Assembly: GCA_900554175.1 (NCBI GenBank)
Contig: USGK01000020.1
Coordinates: 1 to 25,444 of the forward strand
Source of the DNA: an uncultured Clostridium sp.
Lineage (GTDB): Bacteria > Bacillota > Clostridia > TANB77 > CAG-508
DNA: 25,444 nt
Direction: 5' to 3'
The position numbers and the translations under genes were made by a program. The notes beneath the pieces are model-generated. The model had not been told where the DNA came from. It saw only the letters and a program-made list of their open reading frames with translations, and did not search any database. Positions 16,107-23,519 of the stretch are shown here, piece after piece. Positions within the stretch are counted from its first letter, which is position 1. Each line of letters begins with the position of its first letter.

Positions 16107-17861
16107 CTAACACTCTACTCCACCCAAACTCAAGTAATAGCTATTATATAACCTTGCATAATACCCGTCATTCTTAAGAAGATCATTATGATTCCCTTGT
16201 TCTATAATTCTACCTTTATCAAGAACAATAATCTTATCTACATTAACAATAGTTGCCAATCTATGAGCAATACAAATTGACGTTTTATTCGATAATAATT
16301 TATCAACAGATTTTTGAATAAGTTCTTCAGTAATTGTATCAATGTTAGCAGTTGCTTCATCTAGAATAAATATTGATGGATTTTTTGCAAAAATTCTTGC
16401 AAAAGCTACAAGCTGTTTTTGTCCAGCTGAATATGAATTTCCTCTTTCCATAGAGACTTCCTCTATTCCATTTGGCAGTGATTTTACAAAATTCTCTGCT
16501 GAAGCAAGTTTAACTGACTCATCTACAGTTTCATCTGTAATTTCTGAATACATTTTTATGTTGTCTTTCATACTTCTTGCAAAAATAAATGGATCTTGAA
16601 GAATTGTTCCTATATTTGATCTCAAGCTTATTAAATTAATATCATTTATATTAATTCCATCTAATAAAATTTCACCTTTTTGAATCTTGTAAAATCTACT
16701 TATTAAGGCTGTTATAGTAGTTTTTCCAGAGCCTGTCTTTCCTACTAAAGCTGCTGATTCTCCTGGGTTAATTGTAAAACTTACATCTTTTAAAATCCAA
16801 TCTTCTTTTTCATAAGCAAACCAAACATTTTTAAATTCAATCTTACCTTTTACATCTTTCAATATTATTCCTGAATCGAAATTCTCTAAATCTTTTTCTT
16901 GATCTAAGATATCATAAATTTTATCAATTGAACTAAATGCATCTGTTACTACTTCCATATTTTCAATTATTCTATCTATTGGATCAATTAATTTTCTTAA
17001 ATATGAAATAAATAAATATATTATTCCAATTTCTAAATTTATTCCCCATATCTTATAAACACAAAATAATACTACTGCTGATATTGACAAGTTTTCAATT
17101 AAATTAATTATACCAGGCAAAGTTCCCCAAAAATAAGCTAATTTAATAGTTGCATCAGTATAATCTTTTGTATTTTTTTCACATTCTTTTTGCTTTATTT
17201 TTTGTCTATTAAAAATCTTTATTAATTTTACACCATAAATTGATTCTGCTAAAAAAGTATTTAATTTTGTTCTTTTATTTTTTGAATCACTAAAAATTTT
17301 ATTCATTTGCTTGGTAATTATTACAGTTGTAAATACTAAAAAAATAATCATAAAAACATTAATAATTGAAAGTTTTACACTTAAATAAATCATCATTCCA
17401 ATTAAACTAAAAATCAATATTAGATCCTTTGGTAATGTTGTAATTACATCTGTAAATAGACTATATACATCCTCTGTATCTGATGTCACTCTTACATACA
17501 GCTTTCCAGATGGTGTTTTATCATGAAATGTTAAATTAGCTTTTTCTATAAATTTAAATAATTTTAAACGTAAATTATATACTACACTTTCACCTAGATT
17601 ATAGGATACGCATCTATTTATATAGTCAATAACATTTCCAAATATTACAAGTAACACATAAAAAATTACCATTTGATCTATAGTAATATTATTAAAAATA
17701 TTATTTTTTTCTCTCAAAAAATTGTCAATAATTTGTTGAATTATGTATGGTTTTACTAACTCAGCTAAATCTATAATAATTGACAAAATTGTAACTACTA
17801 TTATAACCTTCCAATATGGTTTAATCATCTTTTTAAATCTTGATAATGTTTTAGTTTTCAT
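16107..17861 (-). CDS. Heterodimeric multidrug ABC exporter subunit, catalytic half-site (BmrD/YheH-like)
   Basis: A half-transporter of 584 aa with about six membrane helices (20-310) and a nucleotide-binding domain (340-575). Walker A is GKTGSGKT (374-381). Walker B is FILDE with the catalytic Glu502. The signature is degenerate (YSAGQ at 477-481 instead of LSGGQ). With the upstream subunit it forms one normal and one degenerate ATP site, as in BmrCD, LmrCD and TM287/288. Start chosen at ATG 17861 because AAAGGAGGG lies 5 bases upstream; an earlier in-frame ATG at 17888 lacks a ribosome site. Substrates are unknown, probably drugs or lipids. Confidence 0.9.
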   Translation of the reverse strand: MKTKTLSRFKKMIKPYWKVIIVVTILSIIIDLAELVKPYIIQQIIDNFLREKNNIFNNITIDQMVIFYVLLVIFGNVIDYINRCVSYNLGESVVYNLRLKLFKFIEKANLTFHDKTPSGKLYVRVTSDTEDVYSLFTDVITTLPKDLILIFSLIGMMIYLSVKLSIINVFMIIFLVFTTVIITKQMNKIFSDSKNKRTKLNTFLAESIYGVKLIKIFNRQKIKQKECEKNTKDYTDATIKLAYFWGTLPGIINLIENLSISAVVLFCVYKIWGINLEIGIIYLFISYLRKLIDPIDRIIENMEVVTDAFSSIDKIYDILDQEKDLENFDSGIILKDVKGKIEFKNVWFAYEKEDWILKDVSFTINPGESAALVGKTGSGKTTITALISRFYKIQKGEILLDGININDINLISLRSNIGTILQDPFIFARSMKDNIKMYSEITDETVDESVKLASAENFVKSLPNGIEEVSMERGNSYSAGQKQLVAFARIFAKNPSIFILDEATANIDTITEELIQKSVDKLLSNKTSICIAHRLATIVNVDKIIVLDKGRIIEQGNHNDLLKNDGYYARLYNSYYLSLGGVEC

Positions 17862-17908
17862 TTTTCCCTCCTTTACTTTGTCAAGCATAATAAATTTTTT
17901 ACTTTGTT

Positions 17909-19645
17909 TTATGCCAATTCCTCTACCTTGTTTGCTTGTCCTTGGTAAAATTTATAATATTTTTGTTCAAGTTCTAATAATGATTTGTGATTTCCTCTTT
18001 CAATAATTTTACCTTGCTCCATGACAACAATTTTGTCACAATCTTTAATATCCGAGATTCTATTTGAAATAATGATACAAGTCTTATCTTTTACTAAGCT
18101 TTTAATATTTTTCAAAACATTTTGTTCTGTCCTGTTGTCTAAAGCAGAAAAAGTGTCATCAAAAATAACAATATTACTATTATTTAAAAAGGCTCTAGAA
18201 AGTACCACTCTTTGTTTTTGACCACCAGATAAGTCTATACCTTTTTCTCCTATTATAGTATAAAGACCTTCTTCCATTTCCTGAATTTCATCATAAATCA
18301 TAGCATTTTTGACACTATCAATTATTTCGTCATCTAGGTAATCATCTTTAAATAAATTAATATTTTCTTTTAAGGATGTTGAAAATAAAAAATTATCCTG
18401 TGTAATATAGCAAATACTATCTCTTAAAACTTCTGTTGGAATATCATTTATATCTTGACCACCAATAGAAACTTTTCCTTTTTCCACTTTATAAAGCTTT
18501 AATAATATATTCATAAGTGTTGTTTTTCCACTACCTATAACTCCTATAATTCCAAGTGTTTCACCTTTCTTTACATCAATTGATATATTACTTAAAACTT
18601 CTTCTATTGAATCAGGATAATGGAATGTTAAATCATTTATTTTTATATCCCCTGACACTCTTTGTTTTGAATCTTTTTCTAGTAAAATCTTTTCTTCTGG
18701 CAATTTAAAAATTTTATCTAACCTAGAAATTGAAACTTTAAGTTCATCCATTCTTGAAACCATCCAAGGAAAGAATTGCATTGGCATATCAAGCAATGAT
18801 AGATATCCTATAAATGATACAATACTTCCAACAGTCATATCTCCTGAAATAACTTTTTTTGATCCTAAGAATATAGCTATCGCGTAAGAAAGTCCTATTC
18901 CTACGTTTACCATAACATCCAATAATCCTTCATTATATGAAACTTTTAAATTGTCATTTTTTAGTTTTTTATTTTTCTTTTCAAAGCTTTCAAACTCTTT
19001 CCTCTCTCCGCTAAATGCTTTTACTGTTCTTATACTATCTGTATTTTCCTGAACAAATTCTGAAAACTCTGTAAATGATTTTTGTGCAACTGTAAAGCTA
19101 CTTTTAATATTTTTCCTTATAAATATTAATGTTATCATTGTTATAAAAACTGGAATAATAGCACATAAGGCAAGTTTGATATTACTTAATTGGGCAATTA
19201 AAATAATTACCATTACAACATATCCTGTAATTCTTATACTTATCGAATAAAATCTTAATAAAAAACTAGCTACTTTCTTTGTATCTCTTACAAAATATGA
19301 CATTATTTCTCCATTTTTTATTAATTTAATGTCTTCCAGTCTCATTTTCATAAATTTTTTAAATAAATGATCTGTTAATGTTTTTCTTATATCCATTGAT
19401 ATTCTAAAATCTATATTTTTAAATACAAATTTTGAAATTGCTATTCCTAGTGCTGAACATATCATTATAGCGACATTTTGTAATATCAACTTTTTATTTT
19501 CCTCCATATTATAAAGCAAATCTATTATTTTCCCCAAATATTTAGCTGGACATGTCATGAAATATACAAATAGTATTATTGCTATTCCCTCTACTATAAG
19601 TTTTACCTTGTGTTTTTTTAATAGTTCAAATAATTCTTTTTTCAA
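17909..19645 (-). CDS. Heterodimeric multidrug ABC exporter subunit, degenerate half-site (BmrC/YheI-like)
   Basis: A 578-aa half-transporter with about six membrane helices (15-300) and a nucleotide-binding domain (330-565). Walker A is GVIGSGKT (368-375) and the signature LSGGQ (472-476) is normal. Walker B ends VIFDD, with Asp497 in place of the catalytic Glu, the hallmark of the degenerate-site subunit of heterodimeric exporters. The start codon is TTG at 19645-19643 with GGAGGGG four bases upstream; no ATG fits. It is the first structural gene after the leader peptide and terminator, so its expression is likely set by attenuation. Confidence 0.92.
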   Translation of the reverse strand: MKKELFELLKKHKVKLIVEGIAIILFVYFMTCPAKYLGKIIDLLYNMEENKKLILQNVAIMICSALGIAISKFVFKNIDFRISMDIRKTLTDHLFKKFMKMRLEDIKLIKNGEIMSYFVRDTKKVASFLLRFYSISIRITGYVVMVIILIAQLSNIKLALCAIIPVFITMITLIFIRKNIKSSFTVAQKSFTEFSEFVQENTDSIRTVKAFSGERKEFESFEKKNKKLKNDNLKVSYNEGLLDVMVNVGIGLSYAIAIFLGSKKVISGDMTVGSIVSFIGYLSLLDMPMQFFPWMVSRMDELKVSISRLDKIFKLPEEKILLEKDSKQRVSGDIKINDLTFHYPDSIEEVLSNISIDVKKGETLGIIGVIGSGKTTLMNILLKLYKVEKGKVSIGGQDINDIPTEVLRDSICYITQDNFLFSTSLKENINLFKDDYLDDEIIDSVKNAMIYDEIQEMEEGLYTIIGEKGIDLSGGQKQRVVLSRAFLNNSNIVIFDDTFSALDNRTEQNVLKNIKSLVKDKTCIIISNRISDIKDCDKIVVMEQGKIIERGNHKSLLELEQKYYKFYQGQANKVEELA

Positions 19646-19668
19646 ATTTTCCCCTCCTTTTTTGGAAC

Positions 19669-19708
19669 AAAAAAAGTAAGTAGATAAATAAAAACCTACT
19701 TACTCTTT
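19669..19708 (-). terminator. Attenuator terminator upstream of the ABC exporter
   Basis: Minus-strand stem AGTAAGTAG (19704-19696) with CTACTTACT (19683-19675), extended by four pairs (AAAG with TTTT, one wobble), a 12-base loop and a six-to-seven T tract (to 19669). It lies between the leader peptide and the exporter's ribosome site, so most transcripts would stop before the exporter unless it is prevented from folding. Confidence 0.85.
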
Positions 19709-19738
19709 GTATAGATTATGATTTTTACTTAGCGCAAT

Positions 19739-19822
19739 TTAAGCCGCTAAAACATTTTTTCTGTTTAGCTGCTGATATGAAATTATTTTATTATTATTGT
19801 TTGTTACTAATCTTATAATCAT
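19739..19822 (-). CDS. 27-aa leader peptide of the ABC exporter (BmrB-like attenuator)
   Basis: ATG at 19822-19820 with AAAGGAAG about nine bases upstream, 27 codons, TAA at 19741-19739. The peptide starts MIIRLVTNNNNKIISY, with four Asn codons in a row, and ends KNVLAA. The last Leu-Ala codons (TTA GCG, 19745-19750) form the left arm of a hairpin with CGCTAA (19729-19734), and the stop codon lies in its loop. A ribosome reaching the end would melt that hairpin, just upstream of the terminator at 19669-19708. This matches ribosome-mediated attenuation known for B. subtilis bmrB-bmrCD; the peptide itself is not obviously homologous. Confidence 0.75.
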   Translation of the reverse strand: MIIRLVTNNNNKIISYQQLNRKNVLAA

Positions 19823-19857
19823 TTTTCTATACTTCCTTTCTCTTTTTTTACGACAAT

Positions 19858-19886
19858 ATAGTATCATGTTTTAAATTGTTTGTCAA
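19858..19886 (-). promoter_or_regulatory. Promoter of the leader-ABC exporter operon
   Basis: Minus-strand TTGACA (19881-19886), a 17-base spacer and TACTAT (19858-19863). It is placed about 35 bases before the leader ATG. The rest of the 340-base gap (19646-19986) is taken up by the leader, the attenuator and the terminator of the next gene. Confidence 0.75.
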
Positions 19887-19949
19887 CAATTTTTGATAGT
19901 GGATTAATATATTCTCTAAAACAAATTCTAAATTAATTTTTTTATCATA

Positions 19950-19978
19950 AAAACGTTAGAAAAAATTTCTAACGTTTT
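19950..19978 (-). terminator. Terminator after the four-helix membrane protein gene
   Basis: A 13-bp perfect stem, AAAACGTTAGAAA (19950-19962) and TTTCTAACGTTTT (19966-19978), with a 3-base loop and a five-T run on the minus strand. It separates the membrane-protein gene from the ABC leader promoter. Confidence 0.8.
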
Positions 19979-19986
19979 GGTTTAAT

Positions 19987-20391
19987 CTATTCTCTACATT
20001 TCCCATTTTCATTGATAAGACATATTACTAATCTTAATATATTAAATATAGTTATTGTTAAGAATAAAGTTGCTAATCCTAATAATATTGCTATACCTAT
20101 TGATTCAGCTGTAATCGTTATTGCTAATCCTATAATTGTTGTTATAACAGTTCCCACTGCTGGCACTGCAATACATTTTCCTATTTTATATACACATTTT
20201 TCTTTTTTACCATACGCAACTAATGATATTATAGTCAAAAATATTATTGCTCCAATGCCTATCCCAAATCCTATCCATAATGCTGCTACAATTCCAGGTA
20301 TTAATGTTATATACGCATTATATCCTACAATTATTCCAAAAATTATGGCAATTATTAAAGTTATAAAACATCCATAATTATTTCGATTCAT
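19987..20391 (-). CDS. Small four-helix integral membrane protein, function unknown
   Basis: A 134-aa protein with four predicted membrane helices (about 8-28, 32-58, 77-97 and 100-125). The short loop between helices 2 and 3 is Lys- and Cys-bearing (KKEKCVYKIGKC), and the C-terminus reads NENGKCRE. I do not recognise a family with certainty. ATG at 20391 has GGAAGG nine to ten bases upstream. A longer frame from TTG at 20409 is rejected because it starts within that ribosome site. It is a single-gene unit with its own promoter and terminator. Confidence 0.65.
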   Translation of the reverse strand: MNRNNYGCFITLIIAIIFGIIVGYNAYITLIPGIVAALWIGFGIGIGAIIFLTIISLVAYGKKEKCVYKIGKCIAVPAVGTVITTIIGLAITITAESIGIAILLGLATLFLTITIFNILRLVICLINENGKCRE

Positions 20392-20407
20392 AATTATCAT
20401 TCCTTCC

Positions 20408-20467
20408 AAGAGCTTTTTTAGTTTCGCTCTTTATATAATTATATTCGTATTATTGAATGTTTGTTAA
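20408..20467 (-). promoter_or_regulatory. Promoter and leader hairpin of the membrane-protein gene
   Basis: Minus-strand TTAACA (20462-20467), 18 bases, TATAAT (20438-20443). Near the transcript start, AAGAGC (20426-20431) and GCTCTT (20408-20413) can form a hairpin that ends directly before the GGAAGG ribosome site and may affect translation. Confidence 0.5.
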
Positions 20468-20473
20468 TTTTTT

Positions 20474-20722
20474 CTATTTTTCCAAAATCTTTTTTGCGTA
20501 TGAACATGTAGATTTCAAATTTTTATTGTATTTTTTAGCATTTTCAATTATGCATTCTACTAATTTTCGTGCAATGCCTTGTCCTTGATATGAGCTATCA
20601 ACTTCTGTATGTGTTATATTCCAACTCTTTTCTGATTCTATAAAACTACATTCTCCTATTTTCTTATCGTTATCATATGCTATTGATCTATTTTTATTTT
20701 TATCAAATACTATTTTAATCAT
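20474..20722 (-). CDS. Small GNAT-family N-acetyltransferase (YjdJ/COG2388-like)
   Basis: An 82-aa minimal GNAT domain. The acetyl-CoA-binding motif is VDSSYQGQGIARKLVE (about 41-56), which matches the (Q/R)xxGx(G/A) loop. STCSYAKKILEK at the end is the typical finish of this short family, which is often about 90 residues. The substrate is unknown. ATG at 20722 has AAAGGAA about ten bases upstream. It is divergent from the VOC gene, with a promoter at TTGACT (20778-20783) and TAGAAT (20754-20759), 18-base spacer. Confidence 0.85.
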   Translation of the reverse strand: MIKIVFDKNKNRSIAYDNDKKIGECSFIESEKSWNITHTEVDSSYQGQGIARKLVECIIENAKKYNKNLKSTCSYAKKILEK

Positions 20723-20832
20723 TTTTTATTATTCCTTTCATATTTTTTATAATATTCTATTCTTTAAATATTATTTTAGTCAATATTACTAATTTTTTAT
20801 TTTACTTTTTTTAAAATTTTATATTTTTTCTT

Positions 20833-20863
20833 ATAAATCTATGTTATAATATCATAGATTTAT
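20833..20863. promoter_or_regulatory. Operator dyad enclosing the -10 box of the VOC gene
   Basis: Perfect 11-bp arms, ATAAATCTATG (20833-20843) and CATAGATTTAT (20853-20863), with a 9-base spacer that contains TATAAT (20845-20850). A dimeric repressor bound here would cover the -10 directly. No good -35 box is visible, so the promoter may be weak or activator dependent. The cognate regulator is not identified. Confidence 0.65.
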
Positions 20864-20892
20864 TTAATTTTATTTATAAAAGGAGATTTTTT

Positions 20893-21300
20893 ATGTATTG
20901 GAATAAATTAATACCGGAATTATCTGTATCTAATCTAGAAAATAGTTTGAATTTTTATAAAACTGCTGGTTTTAATTTAGAATATGAAAGACCTGAAAAT
21001 AAATTTGCATTTATTTCTCTTGGTGAAATCCAATTTATGCTTCAAGAGTTAACCGCTTCCGATAAATGGGACATTGGCAAATTAACTTATCCATTTGGTA
21101 ATGGCATTAATTTTCAATTAGAAATTGAAAATATTGATACTATTTATAATGCTTTTAAAGAAAATAATTATAAAATAACTTTTGATATTGAAGAAAATTG
21201 GTATAGACAAGATGATAAATTGTTAGGAAACAGGGAATTTTTGATACAAGATCCTGATGGCTATTTGTTAAGGTTTTCGGAAGATTTAGGAGAAAAGTAA
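20893..21300 (+). CDS. VOC-family protein (bleomycin-resistance/glyoxalase fold)
   Basis: A 135-aa protein with the paired beta-alpha-beta-beta-beta units of the vicinal oxygen chelate fold. It opens with IPELSVSNLENSLNFYKTAGF and ends with EFLIQDPDGYLLRFSEDLG, the usual Ble/VOC signature including the final Glu-type position. Relatives bind and sequester bleomycin-type drugs or act as small metalloenzymes; which applies cannot be told. ATG at 20893 has AAAGGAGA upstream. It is a single-gene unit under the dyad at 20833-20863 and convergent with the methyltransferase gene. Confidence 0.85.
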   Translation: MYWNKLIPELSVSNLENSLNFYKTAGFNLEYERPENKFAFISLGEIQFMLQELTASDKWDIGKLTYPFGNGINFQLEIENIDTIYNAFKENNYKITFDIEENWYRQDDKLLGNREFLIQDPDGYLLRFSEDLGEK

Positions 21301-21314
21301 TAAATTGTAATTTA
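21301..21314. repeat. TAAATTGTAATTTA repeat, copy A
   Basis: A near-palindromic 14-mer between the convergent VOC and methyltransferase genes. On the minus strand its first three bases are the methyltransferase stop codon. Exact second copy at 22378-22391; shortened copies at 23508-23519 and 23781-23790. Confidence 0.6.
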
Positions 21315-22190
21315 TCGCTTAACTATCAAACAATAATTAACTCCTTTTGGTGCTATTATTTTATTTTTCGATTTCAAATTATATTCTTTAAAATATTGCT
21401 CATTTATATCTTTATCATCAAGATGGTCATAAATTAACAAATCATACTCTTGAAATTTTGACTCTAATTCTTCATAGCTATATTTTGATTTCATTTCTTC
21501 GTTAGCACCTTTAGCCAATTTTCTTGTGATTTCTTCTTTCTCTGAATCTTCTATTATAGGATAATCAAATATGATTGTACTTCCTTTACATATAAGTTTT
21601 GAAATTTTATTAACCATATTATAGAATTGATCTTTTGTTAAATAATAACTAATACCAAGCATACTACAAAATACTTTTTTATTCCATTTTATATCACTAT
21701 TTATTAAATAATTTTGCCAATCGTCTAATGAAAAATCCGTTTCTATATATTTAACATTTGAATAATCAATATTGGCATTTTTAACTCTTTTAATTTTATC
21801 TTTAATAATGTTTGCTTTATCTAATTCATAACATTGCAATTCTTTGTCACTATATCCATAAGTGTCATAACCTGATGCAAATATTAAATATTGTTTCAAT
21901 CCTAATCTTTTATCTCGTTGTATTGACTTAGCCGTAAAAGCACTTCTTGCTAAAATAGATGGTGCTAAATTATTGTTTACAATCCAATCAAGTGCTTCAT
22001 TATTATTTCCTGTAAATTTAGGATTAAAAAATTTAATCCCATTACTCATATTGATTGAAATATTATCATATTCCTCTTTTGATAAAATTTTTTCAGCTAA
22101 ATTATCTTCATAAATTTTTATATTACTATTTTTATTATGATATGCTCTTGCAAAACAACAAACAAGAGCTGTCATATTTTTTTCTTCCAT
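21312..22190 (-). CDS. SAM-dependent methyltransferase, PPM1/LCM (COG3315) type
   Basis: A 292-aa class I methyltransferase. The motif I region is YLIFASGYDTYGY (101-113), followed by the acidic motif II in CYELDKANIIKDK (120-132) and by FVSM-like strand KVFCSMLGISYYLT. This layout is typical of the leucine-carboxyl-methyltransferase/O-methyltransferase family often found with natural-product genes. The substrate is unknown. ATG at 22190 has AAGGTG about ten bases upstream. It has its own promoter with a palindromic operator and its stop codon lies inside a TAAATTACAATTTA repeat. Confidence 0.8.
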   Translation of the reverse strand: MEEKNMTALVCCFARAYHNKNSNIKIYEDNLAEKILSKEEYDNISINMSNGIKFFNPKFTGNNNEALDWIVNNNLAPSILARSAFTAKSIQRDKRLGLKQYLIFASGYDTYGYSDKELQCYELDKANIIKDKIKRVKNANIDYSNVKYIETDFSLDDWQNYLINSDIKWNKKVFCSMLGISYYLTKDQFYNMVNKISKLICKGSTIIFDYPIIEDSEKEEITRKLAKGANEEMKSKYSYEELESKFQEYDLLIYDHLDDKDINEQYFKEYNLKSKNKIIAPKGVNYCLIVKR

Positions 22191-22214
22191 TTTAAATTCA
22201 CACCTTTTTTTATA

Positions 22215-22268
22215 TAAATATATAGTTGCAACTATATATTTAATATATCATTTTAGTATAAATTACAA
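22215..22268 (-). promoter_or_regulatory. Methyltransferase promoter with 28-bp perfect palindrome
   Basis: Minus-strand TTGTAA (22263-22268), 17 bases, TATTAA (22240-22245). Overlapping the -10 and the start point is a perfect palindrome at 22215-22242 centred on TAGTTGCAACTA. This is the form of a MarR- or TetR-type repressor site. No such regulator is encoded next to it, other than the MerR-type gene upstream, whose site looks different. Confidence 0.65.
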
Positions 22269-22309
22269 GTCTTGAATTTTTTGTAATTTTGTGGTATAGT
22301 AATTATAGT

Positions 22310-22356
22310 AAAAAAGAGAGTAAATACTATAAATCTAGGTATTTTCTCTCTTTTTA
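22310..22356. terminator. Bidirectional terminator after the MerR-type gene
   Basis: Arms AAAAAGAGAG and CTCTCTTTTT with further AAATAC/GTATTT pairing across a T-T mismatch and an 11-base loop, with T-runs on both sides. It ends the MerR-type transcript leftward. A plus-strand promoter-like pair, TTGAAT (22272-22277) and TATAGT (22295-22300) with 17 bases between, lies just before it and would yield only a short hairpin RNA. Confidence 0.65.
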
Positions 22357-22377
22357 ATATTTTTATATTTTTTCTTT

Positions 22378-22391
22378 TAAATTGTAATTTA
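22378..22391. repeat. TAAATTGTAATTTA repeat, copy B
   Basis: Exact second copy of the 14-mer found at 21301-21314, here three bases beyond the stop codon of the MerR-type gene (reading leftward). Confidence 0.6.
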
Positions 22392-22394
22392 TAT

Positions 22395-23192
22395 TTATCT
22401 TTTCTTAACTGGAAATTGAATCTCTGTTAAATAATCTTCTTCATTTTCTTTATTCCAACATCCATCAATATAACATTCTCTCGCATTATCTATTATCTCA
22501 TATCCATTATCTTCAATGTACTTTAAAATAATATTATAAGAATCTCTTAAATTATTGTAAGCTCCTTTATGATAAATACATACTGCTGTAATAGGATTTG
22601 ATTTCATAAATTTAACACTATCAGTTTCATTTCCTAATTTTTCTACTGCTTGTGCATATCTAATCTTAATATCTTTTTCTTTGTATTCTCCATCTAAATA
22701 ACTGATATAACAATAATCTGGGTTTATGCACTTTAAGTTTGGATTTGCTTTTGCACATTCTGTTCCTGCTTGTAAAACAAATTCTGTAATTTTACTAAAA
22801 TCCTTTATCATTCCATCACGATAATAAATAATGTAACTTGGAATGTCTTTGATAAAAATCTCATTTTTCATATTGTTTTCCTCCAATAAATAATTTATTT
22901 TAGAAAGCTCAATATTAAAATTAGCAATATTTTTCTCAATTTCATTTTTTCTTTTATTAAGGATTAACGACATATCTTGTCCATCTAAAACTTTTTTAAT
23001 ATCTTTAATTGATAAACCTATTTGCCTTAAGGATATTATCTTTGAAATATCAACTAACTGACTACTTTCATAATACCTATAACTCGTATCTTGGTCTATA
23101 AAAGCAGGTTTTAATAATCCTTCTTTTTCATAGTATCTTAATGTCTTTATGGTGGTTTTAGACATTTTAGAAAAATCTCCTATTTTATACAT
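22395..23192 (-). CDS. MerR-family regulator with GyrI-like drug-binding domain
   Basis: A 265-aa protein. The MerR winged helix is at 1-70 (YKIGDFSKMSKTTIKTLRYYEKEGLLKPA), a coiled-coil dimer helix at about 75-108, and a GyrI-like effector-binding domain at about 110-265. This is the architecture of BmrR-type multidrug sensors that activate by untwisting a long promoter spacer. Start chosen at ATG 23192 because GAGGAGG lies six bases upstream; an upstream TTG (23207) falls inside that ribosome site. Its own promoter has a 19-bp spacer with a dyad, so it autoregulates. Which neighbours it controls is open. Confidence 0.88.
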   Translation of the reverse strand: MYKIGDFSKMSKTTIKTLRYYEKEGLLKPAFIDQDTSYRYYESSQLVDISKIISLRQIGLSIKDIKKVLDGQDMSLILNKRKNEIEKNIANFNIELSKINYLLEENNMKNEIFIKDIPSYIIYYRDGMIKDFSKITEFVLQAGTECAKANPNLKCINPDYCYISYLDGEYKEKDIKIRYAQAVEKLGNETDSVKFMKSNPITAVCIYHKGAYNNLRDSYNIILKYIEDNGYEIIDNARECYIDGCWNKENEEDYLTEIQFPVKKR

Positions 23193-23211
23193 ATCTTGCC
23201 TCCTCAAATTA

Positions 23212-23242
23212 TTTATACAACCTACTCTAAGGGGAGAGTCAA
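23212..23242 (-). promoter_or_regulatory. MerR-type promoter with 19-bp spacer and dyad operator
   Basis: Minus-strand TTGACT (23237-23242), 19 bases, TATAAA (23212-23217). The spacer region reads ACTCTccccttAGAGT, a dyad typical of MerR-family operators. The overlong spacer is the signature of promoters that MerR activators correct by twisting DNA. Confidence 0.85.
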
Positions 23243-23287
23243 TAATTTTTAATGAAATTTTTTAAATTATTAAATTATAATTTTTAG

Positions 23288-23491
23288 TTACATTTTATTG
23301 AAAGTTACTGTCTTATCTTTCATTAATATTTTACTAACTTCATACCCATATTCTTTTAACTCTTTTTTATAAGTCAAAAATCAATGGTCAATTTCAAATC
23401 ATAAAATATTTTTGATTTCTTCATAAGTTAATTTATAATTTTCTTTCTTATTATCTTTTATATATTTCCATAATGGTTCATATTTACTCAT
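23288..23491 (-). pseudogene. 67-codon gene broken by two in-frame TGA codons
   Basis: ATG at 23491-23489 with TGAGGTG upstream opens a frame that continues to TAA at 23288, but with TGA at codons 31 and 37. The conceptual product starts MSKYEPLWKYIKDNKK and continues after the stops with FLTYKKELKEYGYEV and KTVTFNK, so the frame is intact apart from the stops. From memory of the intact clostridial family, codon 31 should be Gly (GGA to TGA) and codon 37 Ser (TCA to TGA). Two different amino acids replaced, with TGA used as a normal stop elsewhere, argues for decay rather than recoding. It is the last gene of the Vat-DUF3781 operon. Confidence 0.75.
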
Positions 23492-23507
23492 CTTCAACAC
23501 CTCATAT

Positions 23508-23519
23508 AATTGTAATTTA
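23508..23519. repeat. AATTGTAATTTA repeat, copy C
   Basis: Twelve bases of the 14-mer. On the minus strand it begins with the stop codon of the DUF3781 gene and ends just before the ribosome site of the decayed 67-codon gene. Confidence 0.5.

Noticed and set aside
20012..20377. 121-aa rightward open frame
   Set aside because: It lies fully antisense to the four-helix membrane protein; its Ile/Pro-rich composition mirrors that gene, and no ribosome site precedes it.
22272..22356. Second small RNA gene on the plus strand
   Set aside because: TTGAAT-17-TATAGT is followed at once by the bidirectional terminator, leaving almost no RNA apart from the hairpin. In such AT-rich DNA the boxes may be chance.
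23288..23491. TGA recoded as Gly or another amino acid in this genome
   Set aside because: The two TGA codons replace different residues, TGA ends the 48-aa and M15 genes correctly, and no other gene in the window needs TGA read-through.
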